Shown: positions 14,200 to 23,281 of the stretch, piece after piece
Layout of the letters: each line of letters opens with the position of its first letter
Numbering within the stretch: position 1 is the stretch's first letter
NCBI GenBank assembly: GCA_023423715.1
Contig: JAFAFC010000016.1
Coordinates: forward strand, 1-64,000
Origin: Bacteroidota bacterium
GTDB lineage: Bacteria; Bacteroidota; Bacteroidia; Flavobacteriales; Weeksellaceae
Length of the DNA: 64,000 nt
Reading direction: 5' to 3'
The notes under the pieces: generated by a model
What the model was told of the DNA's origin: nothing
What the model saw: only the letters and a program-made list of their open reading frames with translations
The model's database searches: none
Program-made: the position numbers and the translations under genes

Positions 14200-17100
14200 T
14201 TGAAGACTTTTTATCGAGTACTTTTTGGTGTCTTAGTGTTTTGGCAAAGCATCGTGTATGCACAAACGTGCTTGCAAATCACGGCAACCGATTTTCAAGA
14301 TAATCCCAATCCGACTCTTTCCTGTGCTACGCAACCGGCGGGACAGAAATGTATTAGTTTAAAAGCAAATCTACCAACATTATATAGCACAAGTTCTTAT
14401 GCTTTAAGTACGATTTCTTTTAATGGAACTAGTCCGTATGGGGCTTTTAATGAAGGAACACCTTTACAGGCCAATGTTGATGATTTGTTTTTTGCAAAGC
14501 TGAATATTCCTTTTTCATTTTGTTATTTTAATAGCGTTTATAACGAATTGGTTGTTGGTTCTAATGGACTGATTACCTTTGAGAAAAACCAATTAGATCA
14601 GGTTTCTTATCCCAATTTTACAGATAAAAATCTACCATTAAAATCGATATTTGCAGGAATGTCGGATTTGGTTTTTTCCGATGCTGATGATTCCGAAATT
14701 TATTACAAAGTTGTTGGTGATGCCCCATGCCGTAAGTTCGTAATCAATTTTTATAAAGGGCGATTGTCAGCTTGTCAAGAATCGGTGACCTCACAAATTG
14801 TTCTTCACGAAGGAAGCAATATGATTGAAGTTTTTATCAAAGACAAACCTGTTTCTTGTGCTGAATCAAGATTTAAAGAATCGGTTATTGGACTTTCGGG
14901 AACTGATTCATCAAATCCGTTAGCCGTGTATCCACCAAACAGAAATACAGGAATTTGGGCTGCAGCAAATGAAGCATACCGATTTTCTCCGAGTGGAGGC
15001 GCAATTTCGCCTTCTTCAATTTCTTGGAAAAATGATGAAAATATAAATATAGGTTATGGTTCTACCGTACAAGTTTGCCCAACGGCGAATACGACCTATC
15101 AAGTGGAAGCAACTTATACTTTATGTTCTGGTGCAACATTGAATTTAAAAGATGCAATTTCGGTAACTATTGATCCTTTATTTCCTTTATCTGCAAACTA
15201 CGTTCATAATATTTGTGAGGTTGGTGCTCAAACGATCCATTTTCAGGATTTTAATACGAAAGTTACTGCTCAGGATCCTACAAATTTTTCATTTTCATAT
15301 TATGCAAGTCAAAGTGATGCTGCTGCAAAATTAAATGAATTAACTTCGGATGTCACGGTTAACAACACGATTAAATATTTTGTTCGGATGGAAAGCACGG
15401 CGGATCCAAATTGTTACACCATTTCCGAAATTTTAATTAATTATAATGGAGCCGAATTAGCAACCAACATTGTCCCAATATGCGATCAAAACAACGATAG
15501 CATTGAGCAGAATTATAATTTAAGAAATTTTACTTCTATTTTATTTCCTAATGGATTAGTTGGGACACTTGGGTACTTCAAAACCAAGGAAGACGCCTCA
15601 GCAAATCGCAATGCTATTTTAAATGCAGATATTTCTCCATCATCCGAATTTTGGGTTCGCATCGATAGAGGAAGTTGTGTGAGTATTCTAGGTCCTATTA
15701 AAGTTAGTTTTTCTCCTGGGCCTGTGGTGAATTCATCAATTGATTATGCAATTACGACTTGTGACGATCTAGAAAACCAAATAGAGGAATATGATTTTAA
15801 ACGTATTGATTCCTTAATTTCTAGTCAATCAGGAATTACAATAAAGTATTATGGTTCCTATGACGAAGCTTTCTTTGGTGGTTTTAACGAATTAAAAACA
15901 ATTACAAGTGGTACGTATCCCATTTTTGCTCGAGTAGAAAATGGTGGAGGATGTTTTAGTATTTCTAAAATTAATTTGACCGTTACCTTCAAAAGTGTGA
16001 AAGCGAAAAATGCCGATGTTTATTTATGCTTTAATGGTACTGAAGATGTTACCGTTGATTTGGAAAGCTATGCACCGAGTCTTTTAGTAGGAAATCAAAA
16101 TGTAATTTATAGTTATTATGCAAATTTTGTTGATGCGAGTAGCGAAGACCCTGCGGATTTAGCACGTTTGCAAATTCAAAAAGATCAAACAATTTCCGAC
16201 GATGGAATTCGCGTGCGAAAATCGTATTTCGTCCGAATAACTGATAAAGATTCTGGATGTTTTACCATACGAGAGTTAACTTTCTATTTGCTAAATCCGA
16301 TTCCTAAAACGCAAAATCTTGAAGTTTGCGATGTGTTGAATGACGGTAAAGAAACGTATATGATCAGAACGTTTTTGCAAAAACTTCAGAACTATTCTGA
16401 TGAGGTTATTCAGTTTTTCCCAGATGCAACTTCTGAAGCAAATAATGTTGGTGAAATAACAGGAAATTATGATTTTACTTCAACCAATACGCTTTATATT
16501 CGTATAACGTCACATGGATGTAAACGTGTGTTTCCAATTCAAGTTAAACTTGTTCCTACTCCGAATGTTTTACCAATTAAAGAAATTATCATTGCAAATA
16601 TTTGCGATAATAATGCTGATAGTCAAGAACCAATTGATCTTACAAAGTATCAGTCCCAGATTTATCTTGAAAACAAGCCTGCTCAGTTTTATTATTTTCT
16701 AGGATACGACGAAACGACGGGTTCGCTGTCTAATCAGATTTACAATCCTACGTCTTTTGTTGCGGGAACTTCACAACGTGTTTATGTACAAACGCGTTTT
16801 GTAGTCGGAGAGAATTGTGCTAGTGTTACGATTTTAGATTTGAAGCAAAATTTTTTAGCACCAATCTATGTTCACGATGCTACTTTGAAAAAGTGCTCAT
16901 ATGATTCGAGTTCGTTGGTTTCTTTTACTTTGTCTGATGCGTTGCCATTAATGTTTAATTCAGGCGAAAATACGTTAAGCTTAAACCAACTTCAAGTTAC
17001 GTACTATAAAACGTATGTAGATGCAAATAGTGGAAATGCGATGAATGCCGTTTCCGTAAACTATCAATCTTTGAGTTCTATGGAAGAGGTTTGGGTGCGT

Positions 17101-18435
17101 TTTTACGATCCTGTTCATCAATGTTACTCTGTTGCTAAAATTACACTGTTAACTTATCTACCTCCCAAAACAACGCTTCAGAAATTATTGGTTTGTGACA
17201 CCAATCTTAATGGGAAGTATGATGTTAATTTGACTTTGTATTACAATCAAATTGTTTCCAATTACAGTCCAGATTTTATATTTACATTCTTCAAAACAAA
17301 AGCAGAAGCGGATGATATCAACAATAAAAATGGACTGCAAGGAATCGAGTTTTTAGAATTGAATGATATTAATGAAACCATTTGGTTCCGTGCCGAGTCA
17401 ATTCCTGGATGTTTTAGCGTAGCACCAATTAATTTTGTTGCTAATAAGCCAGTTATTTTAGCTAATTCAGGTCCATTTTCTTTGGTGGTTTGTGATCAAT
17501 TAAATGACGGTAAGGAGGTGATTGATTTAACACAATTTGAATCTCAAATAGTTACTGGCGGTCAGTTTGAGTATTTTTCGAGTCTTACAGATGTTCATTC
17601 AAATACAAACAAAATAACGAACCCAAATTCGTATCAAGCAAATTCAGGATCTACGATTTACGTAAAGGTCTCTAAACCGAATGTGTGTCCTCAATTGGTG
17701 GAAGTGAAAGTTACGTTGAATACAACTCCCATTTTCAAGATTAATGATTTTTATATTTGTCCAACAGGTGAGCATATCGATGTTAAGCCTGATTTTTCTG
17801 GTTTAAACATTGTAAGTTACTCTTGGCGAGGTCCAGATGGTAATGTAGTTTCCACAAATGCTGAATTATTGGGTATTTCAAAACCTGGAAAATATGCAGT
17901 CACCGTAAAAAATAATCTAAATTGTTCCTATCAAACAACTTTTGAAATAATTCATAAAGAAGTTCCTGTAATTACAGAATTGAAAGCGGTTGATCGAACG
18001 ATAACGGTGATTGCAACGGGAAGCAAACAAATAGAATATTCTGTGAATGGGGTTGATTGGCAACAATCGAATATTTTCCCAAATCTGCCTTTTGGAAACA
18101 TGTTTTTCTATGTTCGATTTACAGGTGAAACGTGTTTAGGAAATATTGTGGAAGGCGTGATTCCTGAAGTCTTCAACACGATTACGCCTAACGGAGATGG
18201 TATTAATGATGTTTGGAAAATGACCGGGTTGCATGTGTTTAATGGGAAACCTTCAACAATCAAAGTTTTTGATCGATACCAAAAACTGGTGTATGAAAGT
18301 TCTGGAACAAGTGAAATAACATGGAACGGAAAATCAAATGGTAAAGAAATTCCATCATCTTCGTACTGGTACATAATTACACTACCGGACGGGCGAATTT
18401 TCAGCGGCTGGATTTTGGTGAAAAATAGAGATTAA
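14200..18435 (+). CDS. Large repeat-containing secreted protein with T9SS type B C-terminal domain
   Basis: This 1411-residue protein begins at a TTG codon, which gives a complete signal peptide (KTFYRVLFGVLVFWQSIVYAQ). The C-terminus (about 1325-1411, TPNGDGINDVWKMTGL...WYIITLPDGRIFSGWILVKNRD) is the gliding-motility-associated CHU_C/type B sorting domain used by type IX secretion. Between residues about 337 and 1180 a module of about 95 residues recurs nine times. Each copy has a cysteine-aspartate start (CDQNND, CDVLNDG, CDTNLNG, CDQLNDG), an aromatic strand with DA (YYKTYVDA), and a WVR...CxS strand. It is probably a long surface adhesin. Confidence 0.85.
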   Translation: MKTFYRVLFGVLVFWQSIVYAQTCLQITATDFQDNPNPTLSCATQPAGQKCISLKANLPTLYSTSSYALSTISFNGTSPYGAFNEGTPLQANVDDLFFAKLNIPFSFCYFNSVYNELVVGSNGLITFEKNQLDQVSYPNFTDKNLPLKSIFAGMSDLVFSDADDSEIYYKVVGDAPCRKFVINFYKGRLSACQESVTSQIVLHEGSNMIEVFIKDKPVSCAESRFKESVIGLSGTDSSNPLAVYPPNRNTGIWAAANEAYRFSPSGGAISPSSISWKNDENINIGYGSTVQVCPTANTTYQVEATYTLCSGATLNLKDAISVTIDPLFPLSANYVHNICEVGAQTIHFQDFNTKVTAQDPTNFSFSYYASQSDAAAKLNELTSDVTVNNTIKYFVRMESTADPNCYTISEILINYNGAELATNIVPICDQNNDSIEQNYNLRNFTSILFPNGLVGTLGYFKTKEDASANRNAILNADISPSSEFWVRIDRGSCVSILGPIKVSFSPGPVVNSSIDYAITTCDDLENQIEEYDFKRIDSLISSQSGITIKYYGSYDEAFFGGFNELKTITSGTYPIFARVENGGGCFSISKINLTVTFKSVKAKNADVYLCFNGTEDVTVDLESYAPSLLVGNQNVIYSYYANFVDASSEDPADLARLQIQKDQTISDDGIRVRKSYFVRITDKDSGCFTIRELTFYLLNPIPKTQNLEVCDVLNDGKETYMIRTFLQKLQNYSDEVIQFFPDATSEANNVGEITGNYDFTSTNTLYIRITSHGCKRVFPIQVKLVPTPNVLPIKEIIIANICDNNADSQEPIDLTKYQSQIYLENKPAQFYYFLGYDETTGSLSNQIYNPTSFVAGTSQRVYVQTRFVVGENCASVTILDLKQNFLAPIYVHDATLKKCSYDSSSLVSFTLSDALPLMFNSGENTLSLNQLQVTYYKTYVDANSGNAMNAVSVNYQSLSSMEEVWVRFYDPVHQCYSVAKITLLTYLPPKTTLQKLLVCDTNLNGKYDVNLTLYYNQIVSNYSPDFIFTFFKTKAEADDINNKNGLQGIEFLELNDINETIWFRAESIPGCFSVAPINFVANKPVILANSGPFSLVVCDQLNDGKEVIDLTQFESQIVTGGQFEYFSSLTDVHSNTNKITNPNSYQANSGSTIYVKVSKPNVCPQLVEVKVTLNTTPIFKINDFYICPTGEHIDVKPDFSGLNIVSYSWRGPDGNVVSTNAELLGISKPGKYAVTVKNNLNCSYQTTFEIIHKEVPVITELKAVDRTITVIATGSKQIEYSVNGVDWQQSNIFPNLPFGNMFFYVRFTGETCLGNIVEGVIPEVFNTITPNGDGINDVWKMTGLHVFNGKPSTIKVFDRYQKLVYESSGTSEITWNGKSNGKEIPSSSYWYIITLPDGRIFSGWILVKNRD

Positions 18436-18463
18436 AGTCCATTTTAGGCTCGTTTTTAATGTC

Positions 18464-18471
18464 TAAATTTG
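18464..18471 (+). promoter_or_regulatory. -7 promoter element for ypdA, possibly leaderless
   Basis: TAAATTTG ends only four bases before the ATG at 18476, so transcription would begin at or next to the start codon. Confidence 0.5.
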
Positions 18472-18475
18472 TTGT

Positions 18476-19447
18476 ATGGAATTTTTAGATTTGCTGATTA
18501 TTGGTGGAGGTCCTATTGGACTCAATTGTGCTCTGGAAGCCGAAAAACATAACTTGAAGTATGTGATTATCGAGAAGGGAACAATTGTAAATTCACTCTA
18601 TCATTATCCGTTGTATATGCGGTTTTTTTCCACGGCGGAGCGGTTAGAGATTGCCGAAATTCCATTTATTACAACAGCTCCTAAACCTGGAAGGCAGGAT
18701 GCTTTAGAATATTATCAGGGAATTGCAAGACAACGAAATCTAAAGATCAATTTATACGAAGAAGTCGTTTTTGTTCAAAAACAAGAAGATTCTCTTTTTA
18801 AAGTTACCACGTCGAAATCCGTTTACTTAGCTAAAAATATTGTTGTAGCAACTGGGTTTTACGACATTCCTAAAAAGCTGAATATTCCAGGAGAAAACTT
18901 ACCGAAAGTAAAGCATTATTATAAAGAACCCTATCCATTTGCACAACAGAAAATTGTGGTTATTGGTGCGAGTAATTCAGCGGTGGATGCTGCTTTAGAA
19001 ACGTATCGAAAAGGAGCTGAGGTGACGATGATTATTCGAAATTCTGAAATTTCATCTTCGGTGAAATATTGGGTAAAACCAGATATTGAAAATCGAATTT
19101 CGGAGGGAAGCATTGCTGCGTATTTTAATGCCAATATACTTGAAATTAAAGAACGTTCGGTGATTTATCAAGACTCGAATGGTGAAACTCACGAGATCGA
19201 AAATGATTTCGTTCTTGCCATGACGGGTTATGTTCCGAATTTTGAATTTTTAACTTCGATGGGAATCAACTTAGTTGGAGATAATTTGAAGCCTCAATAC
19301 AATCCAGAAACGATGGAAACGAATGTTGAAAATATTTATTTGGCAGGAGTTGTTTGTGGTGGATTGGATACGCATCTTTGGTTTATTGAAAATTCACGAA
19401 TTCATGCCAAATTTATCCTAGAAAATATTCTAAAGAAAAGAGGTTGA
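18476..19447 (+). CDS. ypdA: YpdA-type bacillithiol disulfide reductase
   Basis: This 323-residue protein is a two-dinucleotide-binding flavoprotein of YpdA size. The FAD motif is IIGGGPIGLNCALEAEKHN (about 7-25), followed by SLYHYPLYMRFFSTAERLEI, a stretch typical of YpdA. A second Rossmann motif, VIGASNSAVDAALE, lies near 162-175, and an AGVVCGG motif near the end. YpdA reduces oxidised bacillithiol with NADPH. No CxxC active site is present, in line with the family. The reaction is inferred from the family. Confidence 0.82.
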   Translation: MEFLDLLIIGGGPIGLNCALEAEKHNLKYVIIEKGTIVNSLYHYPLYMRFFSTAERLEIAEIPFITTAPKPGRQDALEYYQGIARQRNLKINLYEEVVFVQKQEDSLFKVTTSKSVYLAKNIVVATGFYDIPKKLNIPGENLPKVKHYYKEPYPFAQQKIVVIGASNSAVDAALETYRKGAEVTMIIRNSEISSSVKYWVKPDIENRISEGSIAAYFNANILEIKERSVIYQDSNGETHEIENDFVLAMTGYVPNFEFLTSMGINLVGDNLKPQYNPETMETNVENIYLAGVVCGGLDTHLWFIENSRIHAKFILENILKKRG

Positions 19448-19502
19448 ATTGATCCATTGCAACACTCTTTTCTATAAAATGCAGATTTTGTTGTGTTGAA
19501 TT

Positions 19503-20708
19503 TTAGTTTTTAGAACCCAACATTTTTGGGATCAAAATATAATAGCCAACTGCCGCAATAACGAGCAATAAAGCTGTTGAAAACCATAAGCTGCTAAAGC
19601 CAAAATTCTCCGCAATGCTTGTTCCTAGGTACGGTGTGATGATGAAGGCTAATGAGTTCGAAATTCCCAACAATCCCATATACGCTCCTTTATTGTACGC
19701 GCCAGATCGCATCGCGGTTACTGTTGCCATGAAAGGTAAACTCCAAATTTCACCTACACATAGGAAAATCATGGCGAAATAGAGCAACCATAATTGGCTT
19801 CCGAATCCCAATAAAAAGAAGGAAACTCCACATAAAAACGTTCCTAAAAACATGGTGAATGCGACGCTAAACTTCGTTTCTGCAATTTGAACCAAAAGCA
19901 TTTCGAGCAAAACAATCAATATTCCACTAAATCCTAAAAGATAACCCAACTGATGTTGTGAAAGTCCGGCTTCGCTCTTATAGAATATGGTCAACGTGCT
20001 GAACAGTTGGAAGAAACACATAGAAAAAGCCAAACTCAGCAAGCAAAATAGCAAGAATTTAGTATCTCGATACGGCGATTCTGATTTTGCAACCACGTGT
20101 TTTTTTGGTGCATCGGGGTTTCGATACGTTCTGTTTTTGAAAAACCAAACGTAGGTAATACCCGCCAAAACAGCTCCAGCAGCGTTGGAGTAGAATAAGA
20201 AATCATAGGAAATTGCAGATAAGATTCCGCCCAAAGCTGGCCCGATAGAAAAACCAAGATTAATGGCCATTCGGTTCAAAGAAAAAGCTCTTGTAATATT
20301 TTCAGGTTTTGCATATTTAGAAACCGCTACGGAATTGGCTGGTCGAAACGCTTCACTAATACAACTTTGAATAAAAATTATCGTTGCCAAACCTGCTTCT
20401 GTAGGGAACAATGGGATTAAACAAAATAGGGGAGCACTAGCAAATAAACTGACGGTTTGTACTTTAAACTCACCAATTTTATCGGTAAGTAAGCCACCTA
20501 CATACGAGCCTACAACCGAACCTACACCGAAAAAACTCAAGACTAATCCTGCGCTTTTCAACGAAAATCCCAAATGATCGGTCATATAAATACCCAAAAA
20601 AGGCAATACCATAGAACCGGATCGGTTGATAAGCATAACGATAGCAAGCATCCAGCTCTCTGCTGAAAGACCTTTGAATGAATCGATGTATATTTTTACT
20701 AATCTCAT
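19503..20708 (-). CDS. MFS transporter (DHA1-like)
   Basis: The protein is about 401 residues with 12 hydrophobic helices and the MFS loop motif GGLLTDKIGEFK after helix 2. It resembles drug/H+ antiporter-type permeases, but the substrate is unknown. The frame extends three codons to a TTG at 20717; the ATG at 20708 (MRLVKIYIDSF) is the better start. It lies downstream of glnS but is separated from it by an intrinsic terminator. Confidence 0.82.
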   Translation of the reverse strand: MRLVKIYIDSFKGLSAESWMLAIVMLINRSGSMVLPFLGIYMTDHLGFSLKSAGLVLSFFGVGSVVGSYVGGLLTDKIGEFKVQTVSLFASAPLFCLIPLFPTEAGLATIIFIQSCISEAFRPANSVAVSKYAKPENITRAFSLNRMAINLGFSIGPALGGILSAISYDFLFYSNAAGAVLAGITYVWFFKNRTYRNPDAPKKHVVAKSESPYRDTKFLLFCLLSLAFSMCFFQLFSTLTIFYKSEAGLSQHQLGYLLGFSGILIVLLEMLLVQIAETKFSVAFTMFLGTFLCGVSFFLLGFGSQLWLLYFAMIFLCVGEIWSLPFMATVTAMRSGAYNKGAYMGLLGISNSLAFIITPYLGTSIAENFGFSSLWFSTALLLVIAAVGYYILIPKMLGSKN

Positions 20709-20725
20709 AAACTTCAAAATTTTAA

Positions 20726-20762
20726 ATAAAAAAAACAGGGCGAAAAAATCTGCCCTGTTTAT
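20726..20762 (-). terminator. Intrinsic terminator after glnS
   Basis: On the - strand AAACAGGGC pairs with GCCCTGTTT across about 10 bases and is followed by eight T. Confidence 0.85.
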
Positions 20763-20780
20763 TTATTGGTATAAATAATA

Positions 20781-22454
20781 CTAAGCAGGCTTGTAGGAGT
20801 CCTTCAAGGTAACCGTTCTATTAAAAACAGCTTGATCCGACGTAGAATCGGTATCTTTTGTGAAATATCCTATTCTTTGGAACTGCAAAGGTTCTCCAAT
20901 TTCTACTTCATTAAGAGCAGGTTCAGCGTACGCTGTAATCGTTTTCAACGAATCTGGATTAATGTATTCTAAGAAATCCGTATCCTTTTCAGCATCAGGC
21001 TGTTCCACTGTAAATAATCTTTCGTAGATACGAACTTCCGTTGGTAAGGCATGTTTAGCCGAAACCCAATGCAATGTTCCTTTTACTTTACGTAAACTTT
21101 CTTCCGTTCCACTTCCTGATTTACTCAATTCATCATATGTTGCATAAATCGTCGTGATATTTCCATCAGCATCTTTTTCAACACGTTCCGCTTTGATGAT
21201 GTAGGCTGATTTCAAACGAACTTCACCACCTAATTTTAGACGGAAGAACTTTTTATCCGCATCTTCTTTAAAATCTTCTCTTTCGATGTAGATTTCTCTA
21301 GAAAATGGAACTTTTCTGTTTCCAGCGTTTTCATCTTCAGGATTATTTTCCGTTTCTACCCATTCTTCTTGATCTTCAGGATAGTTTTCAATAATCAATT
21401 TCACAGGATCCATCACAACCATGACACGCTTCGATTTCTTATTCAAATCTTCACGAACCATGAATTCTAATAGCTGAATGTCAATTAAGTTTTCACGTTT
21501 AGCAACGCCAACACGCTCAATAAAATTTTTGATGGAAGCTGGAGTATACCCTTTTCTTCGTAAACCAGAAATCGTAGGCATACGAGGATCATCCCAACCT
21601 GTTACGACGCCTTCTGCAACCAAACGTTGAAGTTTTCTCTTAGACGTAATCATATAGGAAACATTCATCCTTGCAAATTCTCTTTGTTTTGGACGAACGC
21701 GTTCTTCATCATAAACTTGATCCAAATACCAATTGTAAAGCGGTCTGTGGTTCTCAAATTCTAGTGAACATAACGAGTGCGAAACTTGTTCCAGATAATC
21801 ACTTTCTCCATGCGCCCAATCGTACATTGGATAGATTTTCCACTCAGTTCCCGTTCTGTGATGAGGTCTTTTCAATATTCGATACATCACAGGATCTCTC
21901 ATGTTCATGTTAGGAGAGGTCATATCAATTTTCGCACGTAAAGACATGGTTCCTTCTTCGAATTCCCCATTTTTCATGCGCTCAAACAAATCTAACGATT
22001 CTTCGATAGGACGATTACGGAAAGGCGATTCTACACCGTCTTCCGTTGGATTTTTACGTTGCTCAGTAATCACTTCCGAAGGTTGTTCATCAACATAAGC
22101 TTTCCCTTGGTTGATTAACGAAACTGCCCATGAATACAACTGATGAAAATAATCAGACGCATACAATTCTTTATCCCATTTGAAACCTAACCATTCTACA
22201 TCCTTTTTGATAGAATCAACAAATTCTTGTTCTTCTTTTTCTGGATTGGTATCGTCAAAACGAAGGTTTACCGGCGCGTTATATTTTTGTCCTAACCCGA
22301 AGTTAATGCAAATAGCTTTGGTATGACCAATATGCAAATAGCCATTAGGCTCTGGCGGAAATCGAAAACGGATTTCATTAGCCAACATCCCATTGCTAAG
22401 ATCATCTTCAATGATTTGTTCAATAAAATTTAATGATTTTTTATCCTCTTCCAT
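20781..22454 (-). CDS. glnS: Glutamine--tRNA ligase
   Basis: This protein of about 557 residues is a class I aminoacyl-tRNA synthetase. The HIGH signature appears in PPEPNGYLHIGHTKA (about 34-48) and the KMSKS-equivalent in MITSKRKL (about 265-272), followed by the anticodon-binding beta barrels. The sequence DDTNPEKEEQEFVDSI is characteristic of GlnRS rather than GluRS. The frame reaches a TTG at 22466, but the -7 element at 22475-22482 would put the transcript start beside it, so the ATG at 22454 (MEEDKKSLNF) is chosen. Confidence 0.95.
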   Translation of the reverse strand: MEEDKKSLNFIEQIIEDDLSNGMLANEIRFRFPPEPNGYLHIGHTKAICINFGLGQKYNAPVNLRFDDTNPEKEEQEFVDSIKKDVEWLGFKWDKELYASDYFHQLYSWAVSLINQGKAYVDEQPSEVITEQRKNPTEDGVESPFRNRPIEESLDLFERMKNGEFEEGTMSLRAKIDMTSPNMNMRDPVMYRILKRPHHRTGTEWKIYPMYDWAHGESDYLEQVSHSLCSLEFENHRPLYNWYLDQVYDEERVRPKQREFARMNVSYMITSKRKLQRLVAEGVVTGWDDPRMPTISGLRRKGYTPASIKNFIERVGVAKRENLIDIQLLEFMVREDLNKKSKRVMVVMDPVKLIIENYPEDQEEWVETENNPEDENAGNRKVPFSREIYIEREDFKEDADKKFFRLKLGGEVRLKSAYIIKAERVEKDADGNITTIYATYDELSKSGSGTEESLRKVKGTLHWVSAKHALPTEVRIYERLFTVEQPDAEKDTDFLEYINPDSLKTITAYAEPALNEVEIGEPLQFQRIGYFTKDTDSTSDQAVFNRTVTLKDSYKPA

Positions 22455-22474
22455 ACGGTTTATCAATCTTGGTG

Positions 22475-22482
22475 CAAAGGTA
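22475..22482 (-). promoter_or_regulatory. -7 promoter element for glnS
   Basis: TACCTTTG on the - strand lies 20 bases ahead of the ATG at 22454. Confidence 0.6.
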
Positions 22483-22633
22483 GGAAAATTAAGTTTTTTA
22501 GACGAAAATTCACTTGTTTTTTATGCGAGGTCGTTTTAATTTTTATTAAAAAGTAAATGTGAAATAAGGGGAAAAATCCTATTGTGTATGTTGTTGGGAT
22601 GCAGTATTTTAGATAAAACTAATTTACCATCCC

Positions 22634-23272
22634 ATGAAAACGCACGTGGCGATCGTTGAAGATGAAAAAAACTACAGCAATGCCCTGAAAAAAATAATTG
22701 ACTTTGATGATGAACTCCTTTGTGTTGGTCAAATTTTCAATGGTGACGATGCATTAAGGGAGTTAAAAAATCTTGAACCTGATGTTGTTCTTATCGACAT
22801 TAAACTTCCTTTTGTTCGTGGTACGGAAGTCGTTGCTCAGCTAAAGCCCAGTATGGAAAATACGCATTTTGTGATGTGCACGAGTTTGGAGGATGATGAC
22901 AGTATTTTCAAATCTCTAAAAGCGGGAGCAAGCGGCTATATTGCGAAAGGGGAAAGTATGGAGAAGATTATCCAAGCGATCAAAGAAGTGATGAATGGAG
23001 GAGCGCCGATGAGTTTCGGAATCGCAAGACGCGTTTTGGATCATTTTCATGATCATCAAGAAACAAAAATCCTAGAAAATCTTACACGTTCAGAAAAAGA
23101 AGTCTTAGAAATGCTCTCTGACGGTTTGCAGTATCGCGATATTTCGGGTAAAAAAAATATTTCGCTGGATACGGTGAAAAAACATGTTGGCAATATTTAC
23201 CGAAAATTACATGTGTCCAACCGCTACCAAGCGATGCGAATTTTTCAAAAAGTTCAACCGCCTAAGGATTGA
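22634..23272 (+). CDS. NarL/FixJ-type response regulator
   Basis: In this 212-residue protein the receiver domain is at about 1-125 with the phospho-acceptor D55 (VVLIDIKLP), acidic residues E11/D10 and the lysine in GYIAKGES. A LuxR-type helix-turn-helix lies at about 148-210 (LTRSEKEVLEML...TVKKHVGNIYRKL). It is followed after 9 bases by its likely partner histidine kinase. The target genes are unknown. Confidence 0.9.
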   Translation: MKTHVAIVEDEKNYSNALKKIIDFDDELLCVGQIFNGDDALRELKNLEPDVVLIDIKLPFVRGTEVVAQLKPSMENTHFVMCTSLEDDDSIFKSLKAGASGYIAKGESMEKIIQAIKEVMNGGAPMSFGIARRVLDHFHDHQETKILENLTRSEKEVLEMLSDGLQYRDISGKKNISLDTVKKHVGNIYRKLHVSNRYQAMRIFQKVQPPKD

Positions 23273-23281
23273 TCTACGCTT

